NCBI RefSeq assembly: GCF_011008845.1
Contig: NZ_JAAIWM010000004.1
Coordinates: forward strand, 1 to 64,000
Length of the DNA: 64,000 bases
Origin: Bacillus mesophilus
GTDB lineage: Bacteria > Bacillota > Bacilli > Bacillales > SA4
Direction of reading: 5' to 3'
Shown here: positions 1-8,799 of the stretch, piece after piece
How positions within the stretch are numbered: the first letter of the stretch is position 1
How the letters are laid out: every line of letters begins with the position of its first letter
Program-made: the position numbers and the translations under genes
The notes under the pieces: model-generated
Told to the model about the DNA's origin: nothing
What the model saw: only the letters and a program-made list of their open reading frames with translations
The model's database searches: none

Positions 1-40
1 TTACTGCCCATAACTTGTCCTCAAATGTAAATTTAGCCAT
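1..40 (-). CDS. IS3-family transposase orfA, N-terminal fragment (cut by window edge)
   Basis: Only the first 13 codons are visible: minus-strand ATG at 40 to 38, reading MAKFTFEDKLWAV, which resembles the start of IS150-group OrfA helix-turn-helix proteins. A GGAGGT ribosome binding site lies about 12 bases upstream and is buried in the terminal hairpin at 49-92. Such hairpins are known in some insertion sequences to block translation from transcripts that enter from outside; that role here is inference. Whether the gene is intact cannot be seen. Confidence 0.55.
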   Translation of the reverse strand, partial: MAKFTFEDKLWAV

Positions 41-96
41 AAAAAAAACTGCACCTCCATTGTTAGTTTTTTGTCTAACAATTTTGGTGCAGTTCA
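1..96 (-). mobile_element. Right-hand end of an IS3-type insertion sequence
   Basis: Read on the minus strand, the element begins at 96 with TGAACTGCACC, the TG-starting terminal repeat expected of IS3 elements. It continues through a hairpin and a ribosome binding site into a transposase start at 40. Arms 49-55 with 86-92 and 59-66 with 75-82 form perfect stems. The other end and any target duplication lie outside the window, so the exact family and boundary are inferred. Confidence 0.65.
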
Positions 97-123
97 ATAA
101 AGGCGAGTTTTTTTTATTCACCT

Positions 124-153
124 AAAAAAACAGGTTGTTTTCAACCTTTTTTT
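124..153. terminator. Bidirectional intrinsic terminator
   Basis: Stem AGGTTG (132-137), loop TTTT, CAACCT (142-147), flanked by an A-run on the left and a T-run on the right, so it can work on either strand. The rest of 160-385 is AT-rich; I see no gene there. Confidence 0.6.
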
Positions 154-400
154 ATAATTAGAATCCTAGAAAAATTACAATTTAAATGTCTCTACAAATA
201 TTGTTTCAGCATATAAATAGGTAAAACATCATTAAGAATAAACAATTGGTATATTGGGACTTCTGGTCTTTTAACTCTTTAATTTTTGTTAAGATTATTT
301 TCATTTTCTTCTTATGACTTAAACGCCCTAATCCAATTTCACCTTTTTAAAGTTAATAGAAATCGCCAAAAAGTAACGATATAAAAGAGGAGTGAGTAGG

Positions 401-1762
401 ATGACGGAAATCGAAGGAAATTCGGAGTATATGACAAAGGATAAGGAGTATCTATGGCATTCAATGAAACCATATAGTCCTGATTCGACCATGATTGTAG
501 AAAAAGCAGTAGGTTCTTGGATCATAGACCATACTGGAAAAAAATATTTAGATGCAATGGCAGGATTATGGTGCGTAAACGTGGGCTATGGTAGAACGGA
601 ACTAGCAGAGGCTGCTTTTGAACAACTAAAAGAGATGGCGTACTATCCTTTAACACAAAGTCACAAACCGGCCATTCTACTCGCAAATAAATTAAAAGAA
701 CTACTAGGAGATGAGTATGTCATTTTCTTCTCCAATAGTGGTTCAGAAGCAAATGAAACCGCTTTTAAGATCACTAAACAATATTATCAACAAATCGGTG
801 AATCAAATCGATATAAAATCATTTCAAGGTATCGAGGATATCATGGAAATACAGCAGCAGCATTAGCTGCAACAGGTCAAGCCCAAAGGAAGCTTAAATA
901 TGAACCACTTGCAACGGGATTTTTAAAAGTGGCTCCTCCTGATTCATATCGTTCACCAGAATCTGACAAGAGTAATCCATTGGAATTAACATCAGTTAAG
1001 GAAATAGACCATGTGATGACATGGGAACTTAGTGAAACCATTGCAGGAGTCATCATGGAACCAATCATAACTGGGGGTGGTATCCTTATGCCCCCTGAGG
1101 GTTATATGGCTGGTGTGAAAGAAGTGTGTGAAAAGCATGGAGCTCTGCTAATAGTAGATGAAGTGATATGTGGGTTTGGTCGAACAGGGGAACCGTTTGG
1201 ATTTATGAATTATGGAATCAAACCAGATATTATAACGATGGCAAAGGGCATTACGAGTGGTTATTTACCATTGGCCGCAACTGCTGTAAAAAAACATATA
1301 TATGAGGCTTTTCAAGGAAACGAGCAATATGATTATTTTCGTCATATTAATACATTCGGTGGTAATCCAGCTGCCTGTGCACTAGCTCTAAAAAACATTG
1401 AAATCTTGGAGTCAGAAGGACTATATAAGCGTTCGAAAAATATGGGGAAAGACCTAAAACAAAGATTAAATGTTCATTTACAGAGTCACCCTTTTGTAGG
1501 TGATGTTCGAGGTAAAGGTCTTCTTATAGGTATTGAGCTTGTCAAAAATCGAGAGACCAAGGAACCACTTGACGCAGACCTAGTTAATAGAGTAATAGCT
1601 GGGTGTAAACAGAAAGGTTTGATTGTAGGCAGAAATGGAGCAACCGTTGCAGGATATAATAATGTCCTGTGCTTAGCTCCACCTTTGAATATTGAAGAGA
1701 ATGAGATTGAATTTTTAATCAACACATTAACACAGGAAATTCATGCAATTTCTACATCTTAA
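401..1762 (+). CDS. Class III (omega) aminotransferase, PLP-dependent
   Basis: A fold-type I aminotransferase of 453 residues, transferring an amino group from an omega-amino acid or amine to a keto acid. The Asp of [11 protein letters not shown] (around residue 254) would hold the PLP ring nitrogen, and Lys282 in TMAKGITSG is the expected Schiff-base lysine. SNSGSEANE near residue 115 is the phosphate-binding loop. I chose ATG 401 because AGAGGAG (386-392) sits 8 bases upstream; an in-frame GTG at 392 overlaps that site. The family includes B. subtilis YhxA and taurine- or beta-alanine-pyruvate aminotransferases; substrate cannot be set from sequence. It is monocistronic, with a terminator directly after. 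Confidence 0.9.
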   Translation: MTEIEGNSEYMTKDKEYLWHSMKPYSPDSTMIVEKAVGSWIIDHTGKKYLDAMAGLWCVNVGYGRTELAEAAFEQLKEMAYYPLTQSHKPAILLANKLKELLGDEYVIFFSNSGSEANETAFKITKQYYQQIGESNRYKIISRYRGYHGNTAAALAATGQAQRKLKYEPLATGFLKVAPPDSYRSPESDKSNPLELTSVKEIDHVMTWELSETIAGVIMEPIITGGGILMPPEGYMAGVKEVCEKHGALLIVDEVICGFGRTGEPFGFMNYGIKPDIITMAKGITSGYLPLAATAVKKHIYEAFQGNEQYDYFRHINTFGGNPAACALALKNIEILESEGLYKRSKNMGKDLKQRLNVHLQSHPFVGDVRGKGLLIGIELVKNRETKEPLDADLVNRVIAGCKQKGLIVGRNGATVAGYNNVLCLAPPLNIEENEIEFLINTLTQEIHAISTS

Positions 1763-1770
1763 AACTGAGT

Positions 1771-1799
1771 AAACTCCTCCGAAACTAGAGGAGTTTTTT
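1771..1799 (+). terminator. Intrinsic terminator of the aminotransferase gene
   Basis: AAACTCCTC (1771-1779) pairs with GAGGAGTTT (1788-1796) and is followed by T residues. Confidence 0.85.
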
Positions 1800-1911
1800 A
1801 CTTACTATAATTTACAGGCATATAAACATTTTCAAACATTGAAGGGTGTTTAAAATATGATACAATGATTAAATATCGTTATAGAATCTACCAAAGGAAG
1901 GAGCGGGATAT

Positions 1912-4900
1912 GTGAAATACAAACTAAGTCATAAAATGATTAAAGAAATGTGTGGAACTGTCTCCTTCAAAAGAGGAGATTCTTTTTATCGTGGTAATAA
2001 AATACATGTCGTTAATTATACAGAGTTCTTTTGTGAAGCAATTGTGAAAGGTACTGAAGATTTTTATGTAAGTATTACAATTGATACGACAGGGACTTTT
2101 CAAACAACCTGTAGCTGTCCCAAACTAGCATCATTCCAAAAGGATTGTCAGCACGTAGCTGCTGTTTTGCTGTTACTAGTTGAATATCAACAAAAAGGAT
2201 CAACACCTACAATGGAAAATCATTCTGACTCTTTGACTAGTCTAGCTTTAACGGAAGGGTTACTAACTATCTTTAATAATGAACCTAAGCATATGAGTGG
2301 TCAGAAGCTTCATTTTGAGAACAGAGAAGTTTTGGATGTTGAATTTATTTGTAAGCCCTTTGAGATTGAGAGGGAAACACACATACTTGGAATAGAATTG
2401 AAGGTTGGAGATACTCCGGTACAAAATATTCGTAACTTTCTACAGCATCTAAGTCGGGGGAAGAACTGCCTATTGTCATTGTCATTTTCATATGATCCAT
2501 CCCTTCATTGCTTTCAACAAGAAAATGATGATGTTCTGCAACTTCTAACACAAGTGTTAAGGGATGAAAAAGTATTTGTTGAGGGACTACCTAATGAATA
2601 TACTTCAGAAATTAGTCGAGATACATTGCTCATTTCTCCCTTGTCGTGGGATCGTCTTTTACCATTACTTTTATTAGCTCCTAATGTGAAGCTATATTAT
2701 GAGAATTTCATGTTTCATGGACTAGAAATATCAACACAAACTCTTCCCCTACAGTTCAGACTAATTGAAAGGGAAGGTAAGGGGTACGACCTAAATGTTA
2801 GTGGTTTGCAAGAATTTATCATATTGAACTCTTATCAATACATCCTTTATAAAGAGAAGCTTATTAAGTTAGAAAGTGAAGACTTCAAACGCCTTTGTGA
2901 TCTTAAAGAAATGCTTCAAGTATCAGGAACAAATAATATACCAGTCTCCAATCAGCAGATGGGTTTCTTTGTAGAAAAAGTAGTGCCTGGTTTGAAGAAA
3001 CTAGGCATAGTTAAATTTTCTGAAGAAATTCTAAATCAGTTTGTCAGAACACCATTAAAAGCGAAGCTATATTTAGATCGAGTAAAAGACCGACTATTAG
3101 CTGGGTTAGAATTTCAATATGAAAACCATTTGATCAATCCGATAGAGGAAGACGAGCCAAATTTAGGTTCATTAATTATTAGAGATACTAAAGCTGAAAG
3201 CATCATCCTTGAATTAATGGATGAGAGTTCGTTTATACAAACTGATTCAGGTTACTATTTACACAATGAAGAGTTAGAATATGAATTCTTATATTATATG
3301 ATTCCAAAACTACAAAAACTTGTTCAAATTTATGCTACGACTGCCGTTAGAAATCGGGTCTTTAGAGAGAAAGCAAGACCACAAATACGGGTTAAAGTTA
3401 AGAAGGAAAGAACAAATTGGCTACAATTTAAATTTGAAATGAATGGGATCCCTGATGAGGATATTAAAGATGTCTTATTTGCCTTAGAAGAAAAGAGGAA
3501 ATACTATCGATTACGAAATGGCTCTTTGCTTTCACTAGAAACTAAAGAATTTGAAGAAGTTCATAAGTTTTTACATGCTTTTCCTGATCAAATTGAACAT
3601 CTAGAAAATGGATCTAGTATTTCAATCATTGAAGGGATGAAGTTACTAGATTCTATTGAAACAAATGATGTTTTTTCTATGGAAAAATCATTTCGTGAAT
3701 TCCTTAAGAGTATTAAAGATCCTGGTAGTTTAGATTTTCAGGTTCCAAAAAGCATCGAGTTTATTTTACGAGATTATCAGACAGTTGGGTTTAAATGGAT
3801 GAAATCTTTAGCCAACTATGGGTTCGGTGGAATTCTTGCAGATGATATGGGGTTAGGCAAAACCTTACAGGCGATTACATTTGCATTGTCGGTAATTACT
3901 GAGATTCGAGAGAGGAAGGAGCCGGTCCTTATTGTTTGTCCATCTTCGCTAACCTATAACTGGTTAAATGAGCTAACCAATTTTGCACCTGAACTTGAAG
4001 CGATTGTTATGGATGGAAATAAACAAGAGAGACAACAAACTCAACAGAACATAAATGAGATAGATGTAATAATTATCTCCTATCCTTTATTGCGACGGGA
4101 AGTAGATTGGTTTGAAAAGCAAAAGTTCCATACTGTATTTTTTGATGAGGCTCAAGTGTTTAAAAACCCTTTAACTCAAACTGCAAAATCGGTCAAAAAA
4201 ATACAGTCGCATCATAAATTCGCTCTATCCGGTACACCAGTGGAAAATTCAATCGAGGAACTATGGTCAATATTTTATGTTGTTTTTCCAGAACTGTTCA
4301 GAGGTTTAAAGGAATACAGCAAACTTACTAATAAAACGATTTCTCGGAGAATTAAACCATTTCTTCTTCGTAGATTAAAAGAAGATGTCTTAGCGGAACT
4401 TCCTGATAAGATCGAATCTATGGATTCTGCAGAATTATTTCCTGAACAAAAAAAACTTTATGCAGCCTACCTTGCCAAACTACGTCACGATACAATGAAG
4501 CACCTGGATAAGGATACACTTCGAAAAAACCGTATAAAAATATTGGCAGGTTTAACAAGGCTGCGCCAAATTTGTTGTCATCCCGCGTTATTTGTTGATG
4601 GTTATAAGGGGAGTTCAGCAAAGTTTGAACAGCTTTTAAGAATTTTAGAAGAAGCAAGGGTATCAGGTAGAAGAGTGTTAATTTTTTCTCAGTTTACCAA
4701 AATGCTTATGCTAATAGGACAAGAGCTAACTAAAAGGGGCACTCCTTTTTTCTATTTAGATGGACAAACTTCATCAGAAGAACGAGTAGAAATATGTGGA
4801 AAGTTTAATAGTGGAGAGCGAGATTGTTTTTTAATCTCCTTAAAAGCAGGTGGAACTGGGTTAAATCTAACTGGTGCAGACACGGTTATACTATATGATA

Positions 4901-5133
4901 TGTGGTGGAACCCAGCAGTCGAAGAGCAAGCGGCCGATCGTGCCTACCGAATGGGGCAAACCAAAAACGTACATGTAATAAAGCTTGTTGCTAAGGGAAC
5001 GATTGAAGAAAAGATGAATGAGCTACAAGATAAAAAGCGTCATTTGACGGAGGAAATAATTCATTCGAATGACCGAGCAGCTTCAACACTAACTGAAGAA
5101 GATATTAAGGAATTGTTAAAGATAGAGGGGTAG
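1912..5133 (+). CDS. SWIM zinc-finger SNF2-family DEAD/DEAH helicase
   Basis: A 1073-residue SNF2/Rad54-like ATPase that probably translocates on DNA and remodels protein-DNA complexes. The SWIM finger shows C67-x-C69 and the later C-x-H pair (about 79/81). A long unassigned middle segment follows. The helicase core begins near residue 620: motif I DDMGLGKT at about 644, motif II as DEAQ at 745-748, SGTPVEN, and motif VI QAADRAYRMGQ near 1007. The GTG start at 1912 is preceded by AAGGAAGGAG. It is similar in layout to B. subtilis YwqA but longer because of the SWIM and middle regions. Its cellular role is not established; it stands alone, closed by a terminator. Confidence 0.92.
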   Translation: MKYKLSHKMIKEMCGTVSFKRGDSFYRGNKIHVVNYTEFFCEAIVKGTEDFYVSITIDTTGTFQTTCSCPKLASFQKDCQHVAAVLLLLVEYQQKGSTPTMENHSDSLTSLALTEGLLTIFNNEPKHMSGQKLHFENREVLDVEFICKPFEIERETHILGIELKVGDTPVQNIRNFLQHLSRGKNCLLSLSFSYDPSLHCFQQENDDVLQLLTQVLRDEKVFVEGLPNEYTSEISRDTLLISPLSWDRLLPLLLLAPNVKLYYENFMFHGLEISTQTLPLQFRLIEREGKGYDLNVSGLQEFIILNSYQYILYKEKLIKLESEDFKRLCDLKEMLQVSGTNNIPVSNQQMGFFVEKVVPGLKKLGIVKFSEEILNQFVRTPLKAKLYLDRVKDRLLAGLEFQYENHLINPIEEDEPNLGSLIIRDTKAESIILELMDESSFIQTDSGYYLHNEELEYEFLYYMIPKLQKLVQIYATTAVRNRVFREKARPQIRVKVKKERTNWLQFKFEMNGIPDEDIKDVLFALEEKRKYYRLRNGSLLSLETKEFEEVHKFLHAFPDQIEHLENGSSISIIEGMKLLDSIETNDVFSMEKSFREFLKSIKDPGSLDFQVPKSIEFILRDYQTVGFKWMKSLANYGFGGILADDMGLGKTLQAITFALSVITEIRERKEPVLIVCPSSLTYNWLNELTNFAPELEAIVMDGNKQERQQTQQNINEIDVIIISYPLLRREVDWFEKQKFHTVFFDEAQVFKNPLTQTAKSVKKIQSHHKFALSGTPVENSIEELWSIFYVVFPELFRGLKEYSKLTNKTISRRIKPFLLRRLKEDVLAELPDKIESMDSAELFPEQKKLYAAYLAKLRHDTMKHLDKDTLRKNRIKILAGLTRLRQICCHPALFVDGYKGSSAKFEQLLRILEEARVSGRRVLIFSQFTKMLMLIGQELTKRGTPFFYLDGQTSSEERVEICGKFNSGERDCFLISLKAGGTGLNLTGADTVILYDMWWNPAVEEQAADRAYRMGQTKNVHVIKLVAKGTIEEKMNELQDKKRHLTEEIIHSNDRAASTLTEEDIKELLKIEG

Positions 5134-5159
5134 TTAACAGGTTAAATTAAAATAAGTTA

Positions 5160-5203
5160 AAAAGTAACAATTAGGAGTGAAATTCTAGGTTGTTACTTTT
5201 TTT
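5160..5203. terminator. Bidirectional terminator between helicase and GNAT genes
   Basis: AAAAGTAACAA (5160-5170) pairs perfectly with TTGTTACTTTT (5190-5200), with A-run and T-run on the two sides. It serves the converging genes on both strands. Confidence 0.85.
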
Positions 5204-5246
5204 ACTTAACCATACACAAATATACAGCTATCTATTACCAATAATT

Positions 5247-5744
5247 CTATAAGTCTATCCAATAATAGCAGCTTTCATTATTGATTTGAGTTAAAAGACC
5301 TTGATTTGCTTCTATAACTTTTCTAGAACCGATATTTGACTCATCGCATGTTAATAGGACTTTTTCTATGTTTAGTTTTTTAGCTTCCTTCAGTAGTTCT
5401 GATAGCAAAATCTTCGCATAACCTTTCCTTCTCGCGGAAGGTCGTATCACATAACCAATATGTCCACCATGTTGAAGTAAGTTTTCGTTTAAATAATGTC
5501 TGAGCTTTCCATATCCCACGGGCTTGTTGTCTATATATAACCAAAAAATAGTTTGGGGGACGTACTGAGGCTCCAAGTTTAAAGCCAGGGACATTTCAAC
5601 ATTTTTATGTAATTTCTCTTGGAACAATTCAAAACTACTAGAATATAAGCTGTTGATAAAGCCGTTTCCACCTTCAGTAATTTCTTGAACAAGTTCAAAT
5701 ACATCCATTCCGTCATGAACAGTTAAAGGTTTTAGTTCAATCAT
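5247..5744 (-). CDS. GNAT-family N-acetyltransferase
   Basis: A 165-residue single-domain acetyltransferase. The acetyl-CoA pyrophosphate loop is visible as RPSARRKGYAKILL, near residues 102-115, preceded by the strand HIGYVIRPS and followed by a conserved Asn-containing segment (DESNIGSRKVIEA). Length is typical of the family. It is likely to acetylate a small molecule or a protein N-terminus; the acceptor is unknown. The ATG at 5744 has a weak GAGAGGAT upstream. It is transcribed alone, converging on the helicase gene. Confidence 0.85.
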   Translation of the reverse strand: MIELKPLTVHDGMDVFELVQEITEGGNGFINSLYSSSFELFQEKLHKNVEMSLALNLEPQYVPQTIFWLYIDNKPVGYGKLRHYLNENLLQHGGHIGYVIRPSARRKGYAKILLSELLKEAKKLNIEKVLLTCDESNIGSRKVIEANQGLLTQINNESCYYWIDL

Positions 5745-5934
5745 AAAATTCTCACTTATCCTCTCTTAGAAGAAATAGGCTACTTTAACAGCCTTTTTTA
5801 CAGAAAATTATAGCACTATGCACATTAGGTGATAAATAGGGAAAGTTATAATTATTTTTATAGTATTTTATTGGGTTCGGGGAATAATTAATGAGAACAT
5901 TCTTAGCTATATTGGACTTAATGCGAAGACTAAT

Positions 5935-6491
5935 TTGCTTAATCCTCCAGCACTCTTAGTATTAGATGTACAAAAGGGATTTGATGATCCGTACTGGGGT
6001 TCTCGCAATAATCTTGATGCCGAGGATAACATCTTAAAGTTACTTACAGAATGGCGGAGCCGAAACTGGAATGTTGTTTATTCGCAGCATCTTTCTCTCT
6101 TGCCACAGTCACCTCTTAACCACAAAAATAAGCTAGGAACTGAATTTAAGGAGAGTATTCAGCCTCAAGGAAACGAGAAGATATTCTCTAAAAATGTTAA
6201 TAGTGCTTTTATTGGTACGCAGTTAGAATCATATTTACGTCAAGAAAATATTACATCGGTAGTCATCACAGGTTTATCTACTCAACATTGTATTCCAACA
6301 ACAACTAGAATGAGTGGAAATCTAGGGTTTGAAACCTATTTAGTATCGGATGCAATAGCTGCCTTTGAAATTACTGATCATAATGGAAATTACATTCGGC
6401 AGATGAGATACAAAAAGTGGAGCTTGCTACACTTCATAAGGAATTCGCAACAATTGTAACGACAAACGAACTGTTAAACAAACTGCAATAA
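5935..6491 (+). pseudogene. Isochorismatase-family cysteine hydrolase, frameshifted near the C-terminus
   Basis: The N-terminal 150 residues are a clear isochorismatase-like hydrolase: LLVLDVQKGFDDP with the catalytic Asp, a central Lys region, and TGLSTQHCIPTTTR with the catalytic Cys. The reading frame used from 5935 stops at 6459 with an unrelated tail. Shifting frame at about 6395 restores a family-like end: ADEIQKVELATLHKEFATIV and so on, stopping at TAA 6489-6491. One missing base in the ATTCGG run (an ATTTCGG would restore the frame) explains this. The assumed start is TTG 5935 without a good ribosome binding site, which also hints at decay. A sequencing error is the main alternative. 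The active-site residues lie before the break. Confidence 0.7.
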
Positions 6492-6547
6492 AAAAGTTTG
6501 TTCAGGAGGAAAGGTTTAAATGACCTCTCTTGTAGGGAAGATACAAA

Positions 6548-7453
6548 TTGAATGAATTGGGATTCTTACATTTATCCCACAACACAGAGGTGATTACTAT
6601 TATTAAATGTATTGCAATTGATATGGACGGGACGTTACTAAACAATGATCATGTAGTAAGTGAAGAGAATGCAGCAGCCGTTTTAAAAGCTCAATCAGAA
6701 GGGATTGAGGTGGTCATTGCAACAGGTAGGTCTTATAGAGAAGCTAAATATGTATTAGATGAAGCAGGAATTCGAAGTCCTCTAATTTCTGTTAATGGTG
6801 CAGAAACAAGAAATGTGGAAGGAGAAGCTATTGGTTCTAATCCACTTTCGAGAGATAAAGCTCAAGAGCTAGCCACCATCCTTCATAAGCATGATGCTTA
6901 TTATGAACTTTATACAAGTCAAGGGACATATACAAAAGACTATGATAAGGCATTAACTGTTATTATGGATATTTTTATGAGTGCGAGTATAAGAAGTGAT
7001 TATGACAAGGCTATAAAAGCAGCAAAGGAGCGTTTTGAAAAAGGAATGGTTCATCTGGTTGATGATTTTTCAACCCTATTAAAGAATGAACATATTCCTT
7101 TGTACAAGCTAATTGTGTTTTCCTTTGATAAAGAAAAATTAAATGAGGTAAAGTTAAATCTTTCATCTATACAAGATGTTGCGATTACCTCTTCTGGGAA
7201 AGAGAACATTGAAATAAATAGTATTCAAGCTCAAAAAGGAATTGCATTGAAAGAATTTGTGGAACAAAACAATATTAGCTTAAAAGAGACAATGGCAATA
7301 GGTGATAATTATAACGATATATCAATGCTCAAAATAGCAGGTAGATCTGTTGCAATGGGTAATGGACCTGAAGAAGTAAAAAAACATGCACAGATTATTA
7401 CAGATACAAACCATCATAATGGGGTTGCAAAAGCCATTTTAGAGGTATTATAA
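6548..7453 (+). CDS. Cof-type HAD-superfamily phosphatase (start uncertain)
   Basis: A HAD hydrolase of the Cof/IIB type, acting on sugar phosphates, FMN or similar phosphometabolites. Visible motifs are DMDGT (nucleophile and acid Asp), VIATGRS (motif II), the Lys before SSGKENIEI, and GDNYNDISML (motif IV). The start is a puzzle. The listed frame can open at TTG 6548, but family members begin near MIKCIA, and here the matching codon at 6599 is ATT, with AGAGGTGA (6586-6593) ideally placed 5 bases before it. Initiation at ATT 6599 (285 residues) is therefore plausible. A mini-ORF at 6520-6555 with an AGGAGG site overlaps the TTG start in another frame. Confidence 0.85.
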   Translation: MNELGFLHLSHNTEVITIIKCIAIDMDGTLLNNDHVVSEENAAAVLKAQSEGIEVVIATGRSYREAKYVLDEAGIRSPLISVNGAETRNVEGEAIGSNPLSRDKAQELATILHKHDAYYELYTSQGTYTKDYDKALTVIMDIFMSASIRSDYDKAIKAAKERFEKGMVHLVDDFSTLLKNEHIPLYKLIVFSFDKEKLNEVKLNLSSIQDVAITSSGKENIEINSIQAQKGIALKEFVEQNNISLKETMAIGDNYNDISMLKIAGRSVAMGNGPEEVKKHAQIITDTNHHNGVAKAILEVL

Positions 7454-7528
7454 AATTCCAGGGACAGATCATTAGCTGTCGTATTATATTTTTATTGAGT
7501 TGTACAATTAGTGATCCAATTTAATAGT

Positions 7529-7557
7529 TTGACAGTTTGTTTCGGATAATGTAATAT
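7529..7557 (+). promoter_or_regulatory. Sigma-A promoter of the lysine importer operon
   Basis: TTGACA (7529-7534), 17-base spacer, TAATAT (7552-7557). It lies about 45 bases before the riboswitch aptamer. Confidence 0.8.
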
Positions 7558-7599
7558 TTAAAATGTCTTTTTAACTTAATAATAAAATATTGCCTCGCT

Positions 7600-7755
7600 T
7601 ATTTAGTGAGGTAGAGGTGCAAGATCTAACAGTCTTTAGCTAGCGTGAGTAGCGATGACACTAAAGAGAAGGAGATATTGCCGAAGTAAATGATAGACTC
7701 GACTATTATTTGCTGGGTCTGCAGTTAATAGCTGCAGGACTGTCTCGATAAACAT
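7600..7755 (+). ncRNA. Lysine riboswitch (L box) aptamer
   Basis: The conserved core elements of the lysine aptamer are present in order: AGAGGTGC (7613-7620), the AAAGAGAAGGAG segment, GCCGAAG (7680-7686), the TGGGTCTGCAG/CTGCAGG arm, and GACTGTC (7738-7744). P1 can close by TTTAGTGAG pairing with CTCGATAAA with one mismatch. Known L boxes turn off lysine synthesis or transport genes when lysine binds, here through the terminator at 7821-7850. This assigns the downstream amino-acid transporter to lysine. Confidence 0.93.
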
Positions 7756-7820
7756 CCTAGTTTATTGAGTTGTGCTATCTCATTAGAGAAGAAGAGGAAT
7801 TATAGGCAACTATGTATATA

Positions 7821-7850
7821 GCGACCTGAGTTCATCTCAGGTCGTTTTTT
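7821..7850 (+). terminator. Riboswitch-controlled terminator
   Basis: CGACCTGAG (7822-7830), loop TTCAT, CTCAGGTCG (7836-7844), then six T. It is the expression platform of the lysine riboswitch. Confidence 0.9.
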
Positions 7851-7905
7851 ATTTGTAAATCAACTAGGTGCCAACAACAACAGGAACAAAAAGGAGAGTA
7901 ACAAA

Positions 7906-8739
7906 ATGAAAAAGAAATTATCATTATTTTTAGCTATTGCATTATCAGCTATGATTCTAGTAACAGGTTGTGGAACATCAAATGACACTGGATCTTCGTC
8001 AGAAGATAATACGTTTAAGGTAGGTCTCGAAGCAGGGTATGCACCATTCAATTGGACTCAAAAGGATGAATCGAATGGTGGAGTTAAAATAGAAGGAAAT
8101 GCTGAGTATGCTGGTGGATACGATGTAGAAATCGCAAAAAGAATAGCTGAAGGTTTAGGCAAGGAACTAGTAATTGTAAAAACTGAATGGGATGGATTAG
8201 TGCCAGCATTAACTTCAGGTAAAATTGATGCAATTATCGCGGGGATGTCACCCACTGAAAAACGTAAAGAAACGATTGATTTCTCAGAAAACTATTATAA
8301 AACTGATTTAGTAATGGTAGTTAAAAAAGGTAGCGAGTTTGAAAATGCAACATCAATCCAAGATTTTAGTGGTGCAAAAGTTACAGCTCAATTAAACACT
8401 TTCCACTATTCAGTAATTGAACAAATTGAAGGTGTGGATCTGCAAACAGCAATGGATAATTTCCCTGCAATGAGAGTTGCACTTGAGTCTGGTGTAATTG
8501 ATGGATATGTTTCAGAACGACCTGAAGGTATAAGTGCTTCTGCAGCTAATGAAAACTTTGTCATGGTCGAGTTCACAGAAGGTTTTGAAACAACTGAAGA
8601 TGATACAGCAATTGCTGTTGGCCTAGAGAAAGGTAGCAAGTTAACAGAAGAAATTAACGCTATTTTAGCAGAAATTTCAGAAGAAGAACGTAAATCGATT
8701 ATGGATGCTGCAATTAAAAATCAACCATCCGCAGAATAA
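7906..8739 (+). CDS. Lysine-type ABC transporter substrate-binding lipoprotein
   Basis: A 277-residue family 3 solute-binding protein. It has a lipoprotein signal peptide (KKK, hydrophobic run, VTGC) with Cys22 as the lipidation site, so it is anchored outside the membrane. The mature part shows the amino-acid binding fold: APFNW, GYDVEIAKRIAE, and DAIIAGMSPTEKRKETIDFS, typical of polar amino-acid binders. AAAGGAGAG precedes ATG 7906. The lysine riboswitch directly upstream points to lysine, though arginine or histidine may also bind. It is the first gene of a three-gene importer operon. Confidence 0.93.
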   Translation: MKKKLSLFLAIALSAMILVTGCGTSNDTGSSSEDNTFKVGLEAGYAPFNWTQKDESNGGVKIEGNAEYAGGYDVEIAKRIAEGLGKELVIVKTEWDGLVPALTSGKIDAIIAGMSPTEKRKETIDFSENYYKTDLVMVVKKGSEFENATSIQDFSGAKVTAQLNTFHYSVIEQIEGVDLQTAMDNFPAMRVALESGVIDGYVSERPEGISASAANENFVMVEFTEGFETTEDDTAIAVGLEKGSKLTEEINAILAEISEEERKSIMDAAIKNQPSAE

Positions 8740-8746
8740 TTCATAG

Positions 8747-8780
8747 GAAAACCGGCTGCATTTTTTTGTAGTCGGTTTCC
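8747..8780 (+). promoter_or_regulatory. Strong intercistronic hairpin without T-tract
   Basis: A 14-bp stem (8747-8760 with 8767-8780, two G-T pairs) around a loop of T residues separates the binding-protein gene from the permease gene. It ends without a T-run, so mRNA processing or 3' protection of the abundant binding-protein message is more likely than full termination. Confidence 0.55.
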
Positions 8781-8799
8781 AATTTGTAGGGGGAAAATC

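Noticed and set aside
5891-5959. Short ORF with GGGGAATAATT before ATG, upstream of the isochorismatase gene
   Set aside because: It is 22 codons, in another frame from the hydrolase, overlaps its N-terminal codons, and shows no recognisable protein pattern.
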